A stretch of DNA of 64,000 nucleotides from Leptospira biflexa serovar Patoc strain 'Patoc 1 (Paris)' (GTDB lineage: Bacteria > Spirochaetota > Leptospiria > Leptospirales > Leptospiraceae). A program made the translations under genes and the position numbers. Positions 54,644-63,596 of this stretch are shown here, one piece after another (position 1 is the first letter of the stretch; each line of letters begins with the position of its first letter). The notes beneath the pieces were generated by a model. It saw only the letters and a program-made list of their open reading frames with translations, was not told where the DNA came from and did no database searches. The stretch spans positions 3,173,001-3,237,000 of the forward strand of contig NC_010602.1 of NCBI RefSeq assembly GCF_000017685.1, in the 5' to 3' direction.

Positions 54644-55048
54644 CTAGGTTTCTGGTTCGAAGAAGGCCAAATTTTCTGGACCTTCGTGGATGACAATCCT
54701 CTGAATTTTCCCGTCCGAAGCCTTCACTTCTTCTTTTAACCCAGAATAAAACCAACGAGCCACATTTTCAGAAGTTGGATTGATCCCTTTGAAATCAGGG
54801 TGGTCATTGATGAGGATGTGATCGATGGAATGGACAAGAGCCAAAAGTTTGTTCCTTGCTGTCAAAAAGTCATAGGATATCCCATCTGGTCGGATGTTCG
54901 TTTTTCCTTCCAGATAGACCTCAACCTTCCAGGAATGGCCGTGGATGGGCTCGTCGGTCCCATCGGCAAAGTACTGGTAGAGGAAATGCGCGGACTCAAA
55001 CCGGCCTTCAATACGGACATAAAATTTCCCGTTTTCTTGGGTAAACAT
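54644..55048 (-). CDS. 6-pyruvoyl-tetrahydropterin synthase / QueD-family protein, PTPS-III-like
   Basis: About 134 residues from the Met at 55048; the frame is open to 55135, but that start lies inside the divergent gene. The T-fold residues include FESAHFL (first zinc His) and the HGH pair (EPIHGHSW), SYDFLTAR, SIDHILIN and NPTSENVARW, and IHEGPE (substrate Glu). The catalytic Cys of PTPS and QueD is absent; instead Glu stands three residues before HGH, the ExxHGH pattern reported for PTPS-III, which can replace dihydroneopterin aldolase in folate synthesis. So a folate role is more likely than queuosine. Confidence 0.75.
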   Translation of the reverse strand: MFTQENGKFYVRIEGRFESAHFLYQYFADGTDEPIHGHSWKVEVYLEGKTNIRPDGISYDFLTARNKLLALVHSIDHILINDHPDFKGINPTSENVARWFYSGLKEEVKASDGKIQRIVIHEGPENLAFFEPET

Positions 55049-55113
55049 TCCATTGACGAATAGAGTATCGTCCAATATTTGTATAGTAATTTCCTCTAAG
55101 GGGACTCTAGAAG

Positions 55114-55335
55114 ATGACTGAATCAACCAAACCACGCTTTTTTAAAGAAATGACCGTAGGCGAAGCAATCGCCATCCATCCGGAAGCGGGGCTTGTTTTC
55201 TCAAGTTACCACTTAGGTGGGTGTTCCCACTGCTCCATCAATGAAGTAGAAACGATTGAACAAGTTTGTATGGGGTATGGAGTCGAAGTAGACACACTCA
55301 TTGACTCTCTTAACAATTTATTCGCTGAAGAATAA
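55114..55335 (+). CDS. DUF1858 family small protein
   Basis: 73 residues. MTVGEAIAIHPEAGLVFSSYHLGGCSHC matches the DUF1858 pattern (M-T-V-x-E-x...P-E-x-x-x-V-F...G-x-x-C). The GGCSHC pair could bind metal or a sulfur ligand; related domains occur beside iron-sulfur repair and hybrid cluster proteins. It is divergent from the PTPS gene. The full-length protein is this single domain. Confidence 0.82.
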   Translation: MTESTKPRFFKEMTVGEAIAIHPEAGLVFSSYHLGGCSHCSINEVETIEQVCMGYGVEVDTLIDSLNNLFAEE

Positions 55336-55419
55336 TTCACTTCGAAGCGAAATGGGCTGATTGTTTCGGCCCAAGTCATTGGAACCGAATCCAAAACGAT
55401 TCGTTTTGTATGAGGTTCA

Positions 55420-55905
55420 TTGTTAAAACCCACACATATTCATTTCCACAATGCAATCGAAAGCATTCACCATTTTTTAACATCTGAACAAACTTTGGAC
55501 CATTTAACGTATAACATCCCTGGTTTATTATTTCCAGCGATTTCACTTTTGATGTTAGGGTTTACCAATCGATTTTTTGGTTTGGCAAGTTTATCGAGAC
55601 AACTTTTAGCCGAGTATGAAACATCTAAGTCAGAAGTCCTCGCGAAACAAATTCACAATTTACGATTTCGGATCTCTCTCATTTTATATTCGCAAAGTGC
55701 AGGAATCTTCAGTTTAATCCTTTGTACTTGTTCTCTCGGAATGATTCCGATTTATAATTTGGTTGCTTGGATCTTTTTTGCGATTTCGTTATTCTGTATG
55801 GTGGTCTCTCTTATTTTGGCTCTCATTGAAATCCATTTGTCAGTCAATGCATTGGATATCGAAACAAAATCCATTTTGGAATCTCCAACAGAAATCAAAT
55901 CGTAA
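55420..55905 (+). CDS. DUF2721 family membrane protein
   Basis: 161 residues, TTG start with GAGG at 7 bp. IPGLLFPAISLLMLGFTNRFFGLASLSRQL is the family hallmark, followed by a helical stretch and two C-terminal membrane segments. Function is not known. Its 3' end overlaps the convergent oxidoreductase gene by 11 bp. Confidence 0.82.
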   Translation: MLKPTHIHFHNAIESIHHFLTSEQTLDHLTYNIPGLLFPAISLLMLGFTNRFFGLASLSRQLLAEYETSKSEVLAKQIHNLRFRISLILYSQSAGIFSLILCTCSLGMIPIYNLVAWIFFAISLFCMVVSLILALIEIHLSVNALDIETKSILESPTEIKS

Positions 55906-56905
55906 TCACAATTTTTCCAAAATGAGAACCTGATCGTAAGTATTGGATGGCTTCCACTGAGTTTTCCAATGGGAAAACTTTGTCTACGACTGGTTTTAAT
56001 CCAGATTGTTCGATGGCTTGGTTCATTTCAATAAAGGCTTTTCTCCCACCCACCACTAGTCCTTGGATTTTTAAATTGTTCATGACTGCTGGAAGTAAAT
56101 TGAGTTCCCCGGAACGACCAGCTAAAATTCCTATCAAATGGATCACACCAAACGGCCGACAGGCGGCAATGGATTGCTCCAATGTCCCTGCTCCACCCAC
56201 TTCGATGATATGATCAGCACCCACTTTATTTGTGATCCGTCGAACTTCTTTCCCCCAATCCTTGGTCTCTTTATAATTGATGAAAAAATCGGCGCCTAAT
56301 GATTTTCCACGATCGAGTTTTTCATCACTAGACGATGTTAAAATGACTTTCGCACCCATTAATTTTGCAAATTGTAAGGCAAAAATAGAAACACCACCTG
56401 TCCCCTGTACGACGACAAACTCACCAGGTTTGAGTTGGCTGTATTGGAATAATCCGGACCATGCGGTGAGTGCTGCACATGGCAATGTCGCACCTTCTTC
56501 GAAGGTTAAATGCGATGGCATCTTAACAAGACCCGTTTCGGGAACTATCGCCAATTCTCTCAGTGTTCCTGGGAGTGGCCCACCAATGGTGTGTCGTATT
56601 TCTGAATGTGTTGCTTCTTTTGCGATCCATTTGGGCGCAAATGTGAGAAGGACTTTATCTCCCACATTCCATTCCGTGACTTGGGATCCAATTTGGATCA
56701 CTTCCCCGGCCCCATCACTACAGGGAACGAGTGGTAAAGGAAACTTGGGGTTGTACTTTCCTTCCACAACAAGAGAGTCTCGGTAATTGAGAGAGGCCGC
56801 ATGCAGTCGCACCAATACGTCTGTGGGACCTACTTCTTTTGGTTCTGGAACCTCAATGACTTTTAAATTATCCAATCCAAATTGTTTGATCTCGGCTTGT
56901 CTCAT
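55895..56905 (-). CDS. Medium-chain NAD(P)-dependent alcohol dehydrogenase/quinone oxidoreductase
   Basis: 336 residues from the ATG at 56905. MDR features: LNYRDSLVVEGKYN near 44, PLVPCSDGAGEVIQIG, and the Rossmann site VVQGTGGVSIFALQFAKLMGAKVILTSSS. The zinc ligands of classical alcohol dehydrogenases are not evident, so the zinc-free quinone-reductase group fits better. It probably reduces small quinones or enones with NADPH. It stands alone. Confidence 0.88.
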   Translation of the reverse strand: MRQAEIKQFGLDNLKVIEVPEPKEVGPTDVLVRLHAASLNYRDSLVVEGKYNPKFPLPLVPCSDGAGEVIQIGSQVTEWNVGDKVLLTFAPKWIAKEATHSEIRHTIGGPLPGTLRELAIVPETGLVKMPSHLTFEEGATLPCAALTAWSGLFQYSQLKPGEFVVVQGTGGVSIFALQFAKLMGAKVILTSSSDEKLDRGKSLGADFFINYKETKDWGKEVRRITNKVGADHIIEVGGAGTLEQSIAACRPFGVIHLIGILAGRSGELNLLPAVMNNLKIQGLVVGGRKAFIEMNQAIEQSGLKPVVDKVFPLENSVEAIQYLRSGSHFGKIVITI

Positions 56906-57075
56906 CAATCAAATCTTCCTTTCAAATAGTTCGTTATCAAATATAAATGCAAGATCTCAAATTTTGAAATTATAAATAGATCCAACACAAGTTTAGTATA
57001 GGCTAAGTTAGACTTGTCAAATTGTGCCTATAATATACAAACTAAATCACTTGCGCCAAATTCAACTAACAATCG

Positions 57076-57507
57076 CTATTGACTCAGTTCAATTTCACCC
57101 TTCCCATTGAGTGGGAAAAATGGATTGTGTGCAATTTCAAAAATATGACCATCTAAGTCTTTGAAGTAAGCACTATAACCACCCCAAAATACTTTCTGTG
57201 GTTCCTTTAGAATTTCGGCACCTAATGAACGTACAACTCCGATGATTCGATCCACTTCCGATTCACTTTCTACATTTTGAGCCAATGTAATTCCCGAATA
57301 TTCTTGTCTTTTTTGGAATGGGATGCCAATATCCTCTGCTAAATCCTTTTCTCCAAATAATGCAAATACCAAAGCTCCAATTTGAAAGAAGGAAACTTTG
57401 TCGTTACTCTCTAACGATTTTTTCCATCCAAGCCCAGTTTCGTAAAAATGGGATGCTTTTTGCAAATCGGAAACCCCGAGAGTGATCAAATTGATTCTAG
57501 GAAACAT
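57076..57507 (-). CDS. VOC (glyoxalase/bleomycin resistance-like) family protein
   Basis: 143 residues in the vicinal-oxygen-chelate fold: INLITLGVSDLQKASHFYETGLGWKK (first beta-alpha unit), then ILKEPQKVFWGGYSAYFKDLDGHIFEIAHNP (second metal-side unit with Glu). GAAGG precedes the ATG. Enzymatic role unknown; the family includes glyoxalases, dioxygenases and resistance proteins. Confidence 0.88.
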   Translation of the reverse strand: MFPRINLITLGVSDLQKASHFYETGLGWKKSLESNDKVSFFQIGALVFALFGEKDLAEDIGIPFQKRQEYSGITLAQNVESESEVDRIIGVVRSLGAEILKEPQKVFWGGYSAYFKDLDGHIFEIAHNPFFPLNGKGEIELSQ

Positions 57508-57611
57508 TGAAGGCCTTCTTTTTTACGTAAATATGAACTTTTGGATTTTAAAATTTTAGGAATTTAGGAAATGGATTCACAAAACGAATGTTGTGTGGTA
57601 AATGGAGCCAT

Positions 57612-57638
57612 TGGGTGGCGGGTGGATAACCCCACCCA
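57612..57638 (-). terminator. Hairpin downstream of the crotonyl-CoA reductase gene
   Basis: TGGGTGG (57612-57618) can pair with CCACCCA (57632-57638); a second GGGTGG (57620-57625) can pair with the same CCACCC. Two alternative stems therefore exist. No T-run follows on the minus strand. It lies about 50 bp after the stop and may act as a terminator or 3'-end stabiliser. Confidence 0.35.
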
Positions 57639-57687
57639 GTTCGATACGGGCGGGGACATGTACTCTAAATACACGTTCGGAATGAAA

Positions 57688-58935
57688 TTACTTCTTTCCC
57701 AAACCTGTCGTTTTTGCACCAACGAGGATTGACATGTTTCCTGCTGGGTGTTTGTTTTCACGCATCAATTGGTGGCATTCACCTGTTTGATCGAAAGTAA
57801 ACGTTTGAGCCAATACTGGATCCACTTTTTTATCAATCACCAATTGGTTGAGGTCACGGCAGTTGTCATCGTTTGCGAAGTGAGAACCTTGCAGACGTTT
57901 TTGTCTCATCCAAAGGTAACGTAAATCACCCGTTGCATTGAAACCTGTTGTTCCCGCACATATCACAACCATACCACCAGTTTCACATACAAATACAGAA
58001 GTAGGAAGTGTTGTTTCGCCTGGGTGTTCAAAAACGATTTGTGGATTTTTGCCTTTGCCTGCGATGTCCCAAATTGCTTTTCCAAACTCACGTGCTTGTT
58101 TGGTCCACTCAACAAAAGCTTCTGGTTTGTTGATTTCAGAAGTGAGAGCACCCCAATGTTTGAACTTATTACGGTTGATGACACCAGTAGCACCTAAGTT
58201 TTTACAGAATTCAATTTTATCATCAGATGATACAACTGCGATTGGAATTCCACCAGCTGCTTTTACGATTTGGATTGCCATAGCACCGAGTCCACCAGCT
58301 CCACCCCATATCAAAACAACATCACCAGGTTTTACATCGTTCGGTTTCCAGTGGTGTAACATTCTGTAGGCGGTTGCAGCAACTAACATATAGGCTGCAG
58401 ATGCTTCCCATGTTAGGTGTTGAGGACGTGGTAGGCACTGGTGGTCTTGCACTTTGCAAAACTGTGCAAAGGATCCCCAGTTTGATTCGTATCCCCAGAT
58501 GATTTGTGAAGGTGCATACATTGGGTCTTTTCCAGAAAGAACCCATGGGTCTTTCGGATCCCACATCGCACAGTGGACAACTACTTCGTCCCCCACTTTT
58601 ACATTTTTAACTTCAGAACCAACTTTGTAAACGATACCAGATGCGTCAGAGCCACCAATGTGAAACTTTTCAGGTTCCCCTTTTTTATTACGTGCCGCAA
58701 TGACATCAACAGGGTAACCTAAGGCCGCCCAAACATTGTTATAGTTTACCCCAGCAGCCATAGTGGCCACGAGAACTTCGTTCGGACCGATCTCCGGAAC
58801 ATCAATGACTTCTGATTGGAAAGAAGTTTTCGGTTCGCCGTAACGTTCCGGGCGAATGACCTGTGCGTGCATTTTTTTTGGCACGACTCCAATAGGAGGT
58901 AGTTCCCCTACTGGTACGATTTCTACGTTGCTCAT
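57688..58935 (-). CDS. ccrA: Crotonyl-CoA carboxylase/reductase
   Basis: 415 residues, typical length. Family regions: [14 protein letters not shown] near the start, [72 protein letters not shown] (NADPH site) and [16 protein letters not shown]. It carboxylates and reduces crotonyl-CoA to ethylmalonyl-CoA with NADPH, used in acetate assimilation or to make branched extender units. AAAGGT precedes the ATG. No other ethylmalonyl pathway gene is in the window. Confidence 0.92.
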   Translation of the reverse strand: MSNVEIVPVGELPPIGVVPKKMHAQVIRPERYGEPKTSFQSEVIDVPEIGPNEVLVATMAAGVNYNNVWAALGYPVDVIAARNKKGEPEKFHIGGSDASGIVYKVGSEVKNVKVGDEVVVHCAMWDPKDPWVLSGKDPMYAPSQIIWGYESNWGSFAQFCKVQDHQCLPRPQHLTWEASAAYMLVAATAYRMLHHWKPNDVKPGDVVLIWGGAGGLGAMAIQIVKAAGGIPIAVVSSDDKIEFCKNLGATGVINRNKFKHWGALTSEINKPEAFVEWTKQAREFGKAIWDIAGKGKNPQIVFEHPGETTLPTSVFVCETGGMVVICAGTTGFNATGDLRYLWMRQKRLQGSHFANDDNCRDLNQLVIDKKVDPVLAQTFTFDQTGECHQLMRENKHPAGNMSILVGAKTTGLGKK

Positions 58936-58999
58936 AGATTACCTTTTACGATTAAGATTTATACAGTTTCTTAGAACGTTTTAAAAAAGGCATGAAATG

Positions 59000-59944
59000 T
59001 CAATCGCTTCCCCACTCCATCGAGAAGGCAAATGTCCAAGCAGACTGGTATAACCTGTATTCTCGGTCACGTTGCAACGGATAACGATATGCTAAACTCA
59101 TGTTGTATTTTTCAGAAAAATTCCAAGAAAATCCAACACTCGCCTCAGTAAAATACGATGGATTCGCTTTGTCTTTTTCTTTAGAATAATCGACTCCATT
59201 ATACGGATTTCGATACAAAACTCCTGTGAATACGGAAATCTCTGGCATCAAATAATACGTCACATACGCCGAAATGAGTGTCGTTTTTTTGAATTCGTAT
59301 TCGGGTTCTGGTGGAGTGGCCGAAGGTTTTCGAAAATAAAAAGGAATTCCATCGTTATCTTGTAAGTTATTCGGCTGTGGTCTAGAGAGAGGATTGAGTC
59401 CTCCGATCTTTGTCACAAAAGACCATCTTTCATATAAGTATCCGAGTTTAATAAATCCAGATCCTGTATAATAATTTCCTCCAGTGAACCGATCCGTATC
59501 GGGACCACTTGGAAAACCAACCGCCCCTTCGATCACAAAAAAGTAAGGTTTGTCCAAATCAAAGAATGGTTGGTACTTAAAACCTAAATAGGTTTTCCCA
59601 ATCCTCGCTGCATCTTCTCTACCACGTTGTTGGTAATAATTCCACGGAACAGAAGCATTGAGTGCAAACCTTCCATCAAAAAAATTCAATTCCGCAAACG
59701 CAGTGGTTGTGAAGAGATGGCTATTCTCTCTTGTGGATTGGTAATAGTCTTGGGTCATCACCAAATAATTGGTTGGTTTTTCTCGTTTGCCCGTAAATGG
59801 ATCCACAAACCTGGCAGTCGCATTCGGACTGTCCGACGAACCCGTGTGATGCGAATGTATTGAGAAATTCCAAAATAAAACCAAAATGAGAATAAATGAA
59901 AAAATGAAATTCCTGCGTTTTGTTTTTTGTTTCAATTCTTTCAT
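59000..59944 (-). CDS. Probable outer-membrane protein in the MbnP/MbnH-like operon
   Basis: 314 residues from the ATG at 59944 (GGAG at 8 bp); it overlaps the upstream stop by 4 bp. After a signal (FSFILILVLFWNFSIHSHH) the mature N-terminus is His-rich (HSHHTGSS). The rest is strand-rich with aromatic girdles (FALNASVPWNYYQ, FIKLGYLYERWSFV, YNMSLAYRYPL) and a terminal WGSD. It resembles beta-barrel channels of the phenol-degradation-transporter type. A role in copper or small-molecule passage is inferred from the operon. Confidence 0.7.
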   Translation of the reverse strand: MKELKQKTKRRNFIFSFILILVLFWNFSIHSHHTGSSDSPNATARFVDPFTGKREKPTNYLVMTQDYYQSTRENSHLFTTTAFAELNFFDGRFALNASVPWNYYQQRGREDAARIGKTYLGFKYQPFFDLDKPYFFVIEGAVGFPSGPDTDRFTGGNYYTGSGFIKLGYLYERWSFVTKIGGLNPLSRPQPNNLQDNDGIPFYFRKPSATPPEPEYEFKKTTLISAYVTYYLMPEISVFTGVLYRNPYNGVDYSKEKDKANPSYFTEASVGFSWNFSEKYNMSLAYRYPLQRDREYRLYQSAWTFAFSMEWGSD

Positions 59945-60846
59945 CGTTCCACTCCTGGAAAACAACCAGGGAAACTAAAAGTGATGTCTTCTGCTTGGAG
60001 GTTCTGTTGGAGGATATTGTATAAATTCACATTGGATACTTTGGAGATCACGACAGGATCAGTTCCAATCGGCAATTGATCAAGAAATCGTATCGGTGTT
60101 CCAGATACTGTCCTGTCTTGGAAGAGAGATGACAAGGAAACTAAAATCTCAATGTTTCCACTCCGACCATTTTTGATAGGTATCTTACACTTAGGAGTGA
60201 TCTGTTTATTCCCTTGGGGTAATAGAATGGTAACTGTTTTTGTATTTGGTGCTCTAGTCACATCCATCCGAATGTAAATCTCCTCCCAACTCACATTGGC
60301 GATTGCAACGACTCCCAAAGGCAAACTAGCCGACCGCGTATTGGGATACAAAAAACTGGCTCCCGTTTCCATCGTGTCATTGAACTGAGTGATGTTTGAG
60401 ACAACCGAGGTCGCAAGAAATGGATAAGACTTTCCATACAGATCATCCGCTGGCAAATCCAATGGAACCGTAAAAGGAGTATGAGTTTTCGCTACTGCAG
60501 TACTCCTTTCCGAGCCAGTCGTCGATACACCTAACACCTGGTTCGGTGGATTGATCCGATACGTTCCTGTTTCCCAATGGATGTAGGAGTCAGATTGAAC
60601 CGTGATGTTGTATGGATTCCCATTACTTGTCAAACTGAACTGATTTATATTGTCATCCGCTTGGTCATCATAACTTCTTACATTGGTTCCAACCGCAATG
60701 GTTTGGTTGTTATTGAAAAAAATCAAATTCTGGAGAATGACGAGTTGTTCTTCTTCACTGTTTCCAACCGATCCAAAGGTGCACTGAGAGAATGCTCCTG
60801 CGAAAAGGAACAGGAGCGTTAGAAAGGAAATGGGAAACGATTTCAA
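59941..60846 (-). CDS. Hypothetical lipoprotein between MbnH-like and outer-membrane genes
   Basis: 301 residues, TTG start that overlaps the dihaem gene stop (TTGA). A signal peptide ends in a lipobox-like AFSQC. The mature part is beta-rich (YNITVQSDSYIHWETGTYRIN, ANVSWEEIYIRMDVTRAPNTK), has a Cys near CKIPIK and ends FPGCFPGVER. I do not recognise a family. Position between the peroxidase and the barrel gene suggests a shared export or metal function. Confidence 0.68.
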   Translation of the reverse strand: MKSFPISFLTLLFLFAGAFSQCTFGSVGNSEEEQLVILQNLIFFNNNQTIAVGTNVRSYDDQADDNINQFSLTSNGNPYNITVQSDSYIHWETGTYRINPPNQVLGVSTTGSERSTAVAKTHTPFTVPLDLPADDLYGKSYPFLATSVVSNITQFNDTMETGASFLYPNTRSASLPLGVVAIANVSWEEIYIRMDVTRAPNTKTVTILLPQGNKQITPKCKIPIKNGRSGNIEILVSLSSLFQDRTVSGTPIRFLDQLPIGTDPVVISKVSNVNLYNILQQNLQAEDITFSFPGCFPGVER

Positions 60847-62048
60847 AATGGACTCGCAAATTTTGGGTTGGTTAGGAATTCATCGTCGGTGAGGGTGAGT
60901 AGGAAGTTTACCATATCATCCCTCTGAGAATTTGTGATCGTGAACGCGCGAATCAGTGTCGCATCTTTTCCGCTATGATTTTGTCCCCCAGAGCGATAAT
61001 GGTCGACTACTTTTGTCAAAGCATCCCGAGCACAATCCGTTTTCGTTTTTCCCATGGTGATATTTGGATTGTTTGCATCATCACACATAAAACTTCCATC
61101 ATGCATATAAGGGTAAGTGACACCAATATTCCGTAACGATGGTGCTCTGAATTTTCCAGTATCTGCTGCGATCCCAGTTAGATCATATAACCCACGTTTG
61201 TTACTCGGGCGAGCCGCATAATACGCGTCATCATGAATCCCATTGCTATGATAGAAGAACTCTTCTTGAGCACCTCCATGAAACGATGTGTCAGTAAAAT
61301 TAAAACCACCATGGCAATGGAAACACTCAGCGACTTCTCCATTAAAAAGATTTAACCCTCGGATTTCAGAAGCATTTAAGGCTGATTTATTGTTACGAAA
61401 TGCATATTGGTCATACTTAGAATTCCCCGAGATCATTGACCTTTGGAAACTTGCAATTGCAAACCTAACATTCTGTTCATTCACCGCTGTCTCGGCATTT
61501 CCATAGGCATTCGCAAAAAGTGTCTTGTAAATCGATTTGGATTTTAATTTATCTAAGAACGCATTCGAAGAAAGCCCAAGTTCGATCGGACTTTCGCCAA
61601 ACATCGGTGCCCTTGCTTGGATTTCCAAACTTGACATCTTGGGATTGCTCCAAGTCAACCGAGGTAGATACGCCACATTGGATAAATGTTGTGAATTTCT
61701 CGGATGTGCATCGTTGGTGATTCCCGTGGGAAAATCCTTTCCATCTGCAAACGCAAGAGATTGGATGTGGCAACTTCCGCAAGACATAGTCTCATCACCG
61801 GAAAGTACCTTTTCATTGAATAGATGCCTTCCGAGTTCGACTTTTGCTTTGGTCATCGGATTGTCAGAAGGAACATTCGGAACGGGAAAACCTGGAGGTA
61901 AGTCCCAAACCCAATCGGAAGCCGTTGCCAAAATTCCGAGGGCAGCTAAAAGTAAGTCATTGTTTGATTCTTCTTTTTGAAAAGGCAATATACTACAGCC
62001 AATCATCAAAACAGATAGAAGTGAAATTCTCAGTTTCATAAAATTCAT
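60843..62048 (-). CDS. mbnH: Dihaem cytochrome c peroxidase family protein, MbnH-like
   Basis: 401 residues with AGGA 9 bp before the ATG and a lipobox-like LMIGC. Haem site 1 is CGSCH (MSCGSCHIQSLAFADG) and site 2 is CFHCH (ECFHCHGGFNFTD). Other MauG/CcP features are ELGRHLFNEKVLSGDE, LSNVAYLPRLTW, and FRAPSLRNIGVTYPYMHDGSF. MbnH relatives use such haems to oxidise a Trp of the partner MbnP. The MbnP-like gene lies 61 bp upstream. A classical hydrogen-peroxide-removing CcP is the alternative. Confidence 0.83.
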   Translation of the reverse strand: MNFMKLRISLLSVLMIGCSILPFQKEESNNDLLLAALGILATASDWVWDLPPGFPVPNVPSDNPMTKAKVELGRHLFNEKVLSGDETMSCGSCHIQSLAFADGKDFPTGITNDAHPRNSQHLSNVAYLPRLTWSNPKMSSLEIQARAPMFGESPIELGLSSNAFLDKLKSKSIYKTLFANAYGNAETAVNEQNVRFAIASFQRSMISGNSKYDQYAFRNNKSALNASEIRGLNLFNGEVAECFHCHGGFNFTDTSFHGGAQEEFFYHSNGIHDDAYYAARPSNKRGLYDLTGIAADTGKFRAPSLRNIGVTYPYMHDGSFMCDDANNPNITMGKTKTDCARDALTKVVDHYRSGGQNHSGKDATLIRAFTITNSQRDDMVNFLLTLTDDEFLTNPKFASPF

Positions 62049-62109
62049 ATCATCATTCCTAAATACACATGGTCACAAGAAATTCAATGTAACCATGTGA
62101 TGTAATTAC

Positions 62110-62955
62110 TTACTTTAAACTAAATACGCGTTGTGAAATAGAAGTATCCATAGCACCACTTGTTACGTTCAAACCAAAGGCTCTAATCAAAGGTTGGCAA
62201 TCTGCTGTCCCACCTCCAGGCATACAAGAAACATTGACTGCTCCTGGGCTGTGATCTTTAATCAGTTGATCCAAATTCATGGAGACTGTCAGAGCATTAA
62301 TGTTCGAAATTCCACTTAACGTTATGTTAGCACGATATTTATTCGTGCAATTACCGTAATTCGGTGCACCACTGCAATTTGTCGAACCGAGGTGTAAACT
62401 AGTCCAGTTTGTCGGAGCGTTAAAACTAAATTCGATTTTAGCATGTTTGTATCCGCCAGTCCATGACCAATACATAGAACCGTTATTGAGAGGAGAGATT
62501 TGGTTCGTTCTATCAAGGTGATTTAAAGTCTCAGGAACTCCAACGGTGAATTGGACCCCAGTATAATTTCCAGCAGAAACAGAACCACTCACTTTTGAAT
62601 TTGTTTCTGTTGTTTGGGTTGTCTCCAAATCGACAAGTGCGACACCATTGGATTGCCAAAGATTATCTGTCGATAATGTTACATCCGCTGTTGTACCATC
62701 AGCACGAACAAATTTTACTTCGGAAATATACATGCGAAAGTCTCGAAATTGCACAGTCCTTCCATCAGCAGTAATATTCGAACCTGTCACCAAATTTTGG
62801 CCATTTGCCAAAGCTTCAAAGTTTAAATTTACCGACTGTGGTACTGCCAAGGCCAATAGCGCCAAAGTTTGATTGTCATCGGGCCCTGAAGTTTTCTCAC
62901 ACGAAACCAAAACCAAAAGAGAAAAAAATACAATAATTGTTTTTAATAATTTCAT
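62110..62955 (-). CDS. mbnP: MbnP-like copper-binding lipoprotein
   Basis: 281 residues with a lipobox LVSC at about Cys 19. The family motifs are clear: FRDFRMYISEVKFVRADG near 70-88, ALVDLE, GNYTGVQFTVGVPETLNHLD and MYWSWTGGYKHAKIEF near 168. In characterised MbnP proteins a Trp is converted to kynurenine by MbnH and helps bind copper. Four Cys in the C-terminal half (NCSGAPNYGNC, SCMPGGGTADC) would form disulfides. It is the second gene of the copper-like operon. Confidence 0.83.
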   Translation of the reverse strand: MKLLKTIIVFFSLLVLVSCEKTSGPDDNQTLALLALAVPQSVNLNFEALANGQNLVTGSNITADGRTVQFRDFRMYISEVKFVRADGTTADVTLSTDNLWQSNGVALVDLETTQTTETNSKVSGSVSAGNYTGVQFTVGVPETLNHLDRTNQISPLNNGSMYWSWTGGYKHAKIEFSFNAPTNWTSLHLGSTNCSGAPNYGNCTNKYRANITLSGISNINALTVSMNLDQLIKDHSPGAVNVSCMPGGGTADCQPLIRAFGLNVTSGAMDTSISQRVFSLK

Positions 62956-63042
62956 AAATACCTAATATTCTAATATAAATTTGTTTTACGACAGGACTTT
63001 TGTTTGTCCAAATCGTTAGAGATGAATGTTGGAAGTGAATTC

Positions 63043-63513
63043 CTAAGTCGTGCGAGGTGGTCGAAGGATCGTAAGTATCTTTCCTTCTTTTAGAGTGGAA
63101 GGAGACTCTTCAATTGTATAAAAAAACAAGGTTGGGATCGCAAAACCAAATGCAAAACTTGGTTTGTCCATGGTTTGGTGGTGGATCCGAAGGGACATCG
63201 CATCCTTTTTATTCTTTTTGCAAGAACAAAGGTGGGCTTCGCCTTCTTTGGCGTCGTGGCAATTTGGTTTTAACGCCAATTCCTTTGTGTGGGCATGATT
63301 TGTTTCATCGGTGGCGCTGAGTTTGGCATTTGGTTTTTCGCCAAACAATTTGTCTTCTGGATTATGGTGTTTTTCTTTTTTAGATCCGTGGTTACACTTA
63401 CAAATTTTGGAATTGGATTCCAGGCAATAACCAAGTAGCCCACTCCCCAAAAAGAAAAATTGGGTGGTAAGTACTAAGGTTAAGAGTCCGGCTATCCACC
63501 GAAAGGAGACCAT
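63043..63513 (-). CDS. Cys/His-rich exported protein upstream of mbnP
   Basis: 156 residues, GGAG at 7 bp before the ATG. An N-terminal signal or anchor (GLLTLVLTTQFFFLGSGLLGYC) is followed by a metal-ligand-rich region: CKCNHGSKKEKHHNPED, NHAHTK, NCHDAKEGEAHLCSCKKN. A second hydrophobic segment (FAFGFAIPTLFFYTI) may span the membrane. It precedes mbnP by 87 bp on the same strand, so it is probably the operon's first gene and binds copper or another soft metal. No named family is recognised. Confidence 0.72.
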   Translation of the reverse strand: MVSFRWIAGLLTLVLTTQFFFLGSGLLGYCLESNSKICKCNHGSKKEKHHNPEDKLFGEKPNAKLSATDETNHAHTKELALKPNCHDAKEGEAHLCSCKKNKKDAMSLRIHHQTMDKPSFAFGFAIPTLFFYTIEESPSTLKEGKILTILRPPRTT

Positions 63514-63596
63514 CTACTCCAATCTTTCGCTCTTGGATCAAAAATCGAGACAATTTTTGGACAAATTGAGTGTTCCCCCTCCTGCCCTTTGAAAAG

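Noticed and set aside
57564..57761. A 65-residue minus-strand frame after the crotonyl-CoA reductase
   Set aside because: It overlaps the end of the reductase gene in another frame and the downstream hairpin; the composition is not protein-like.
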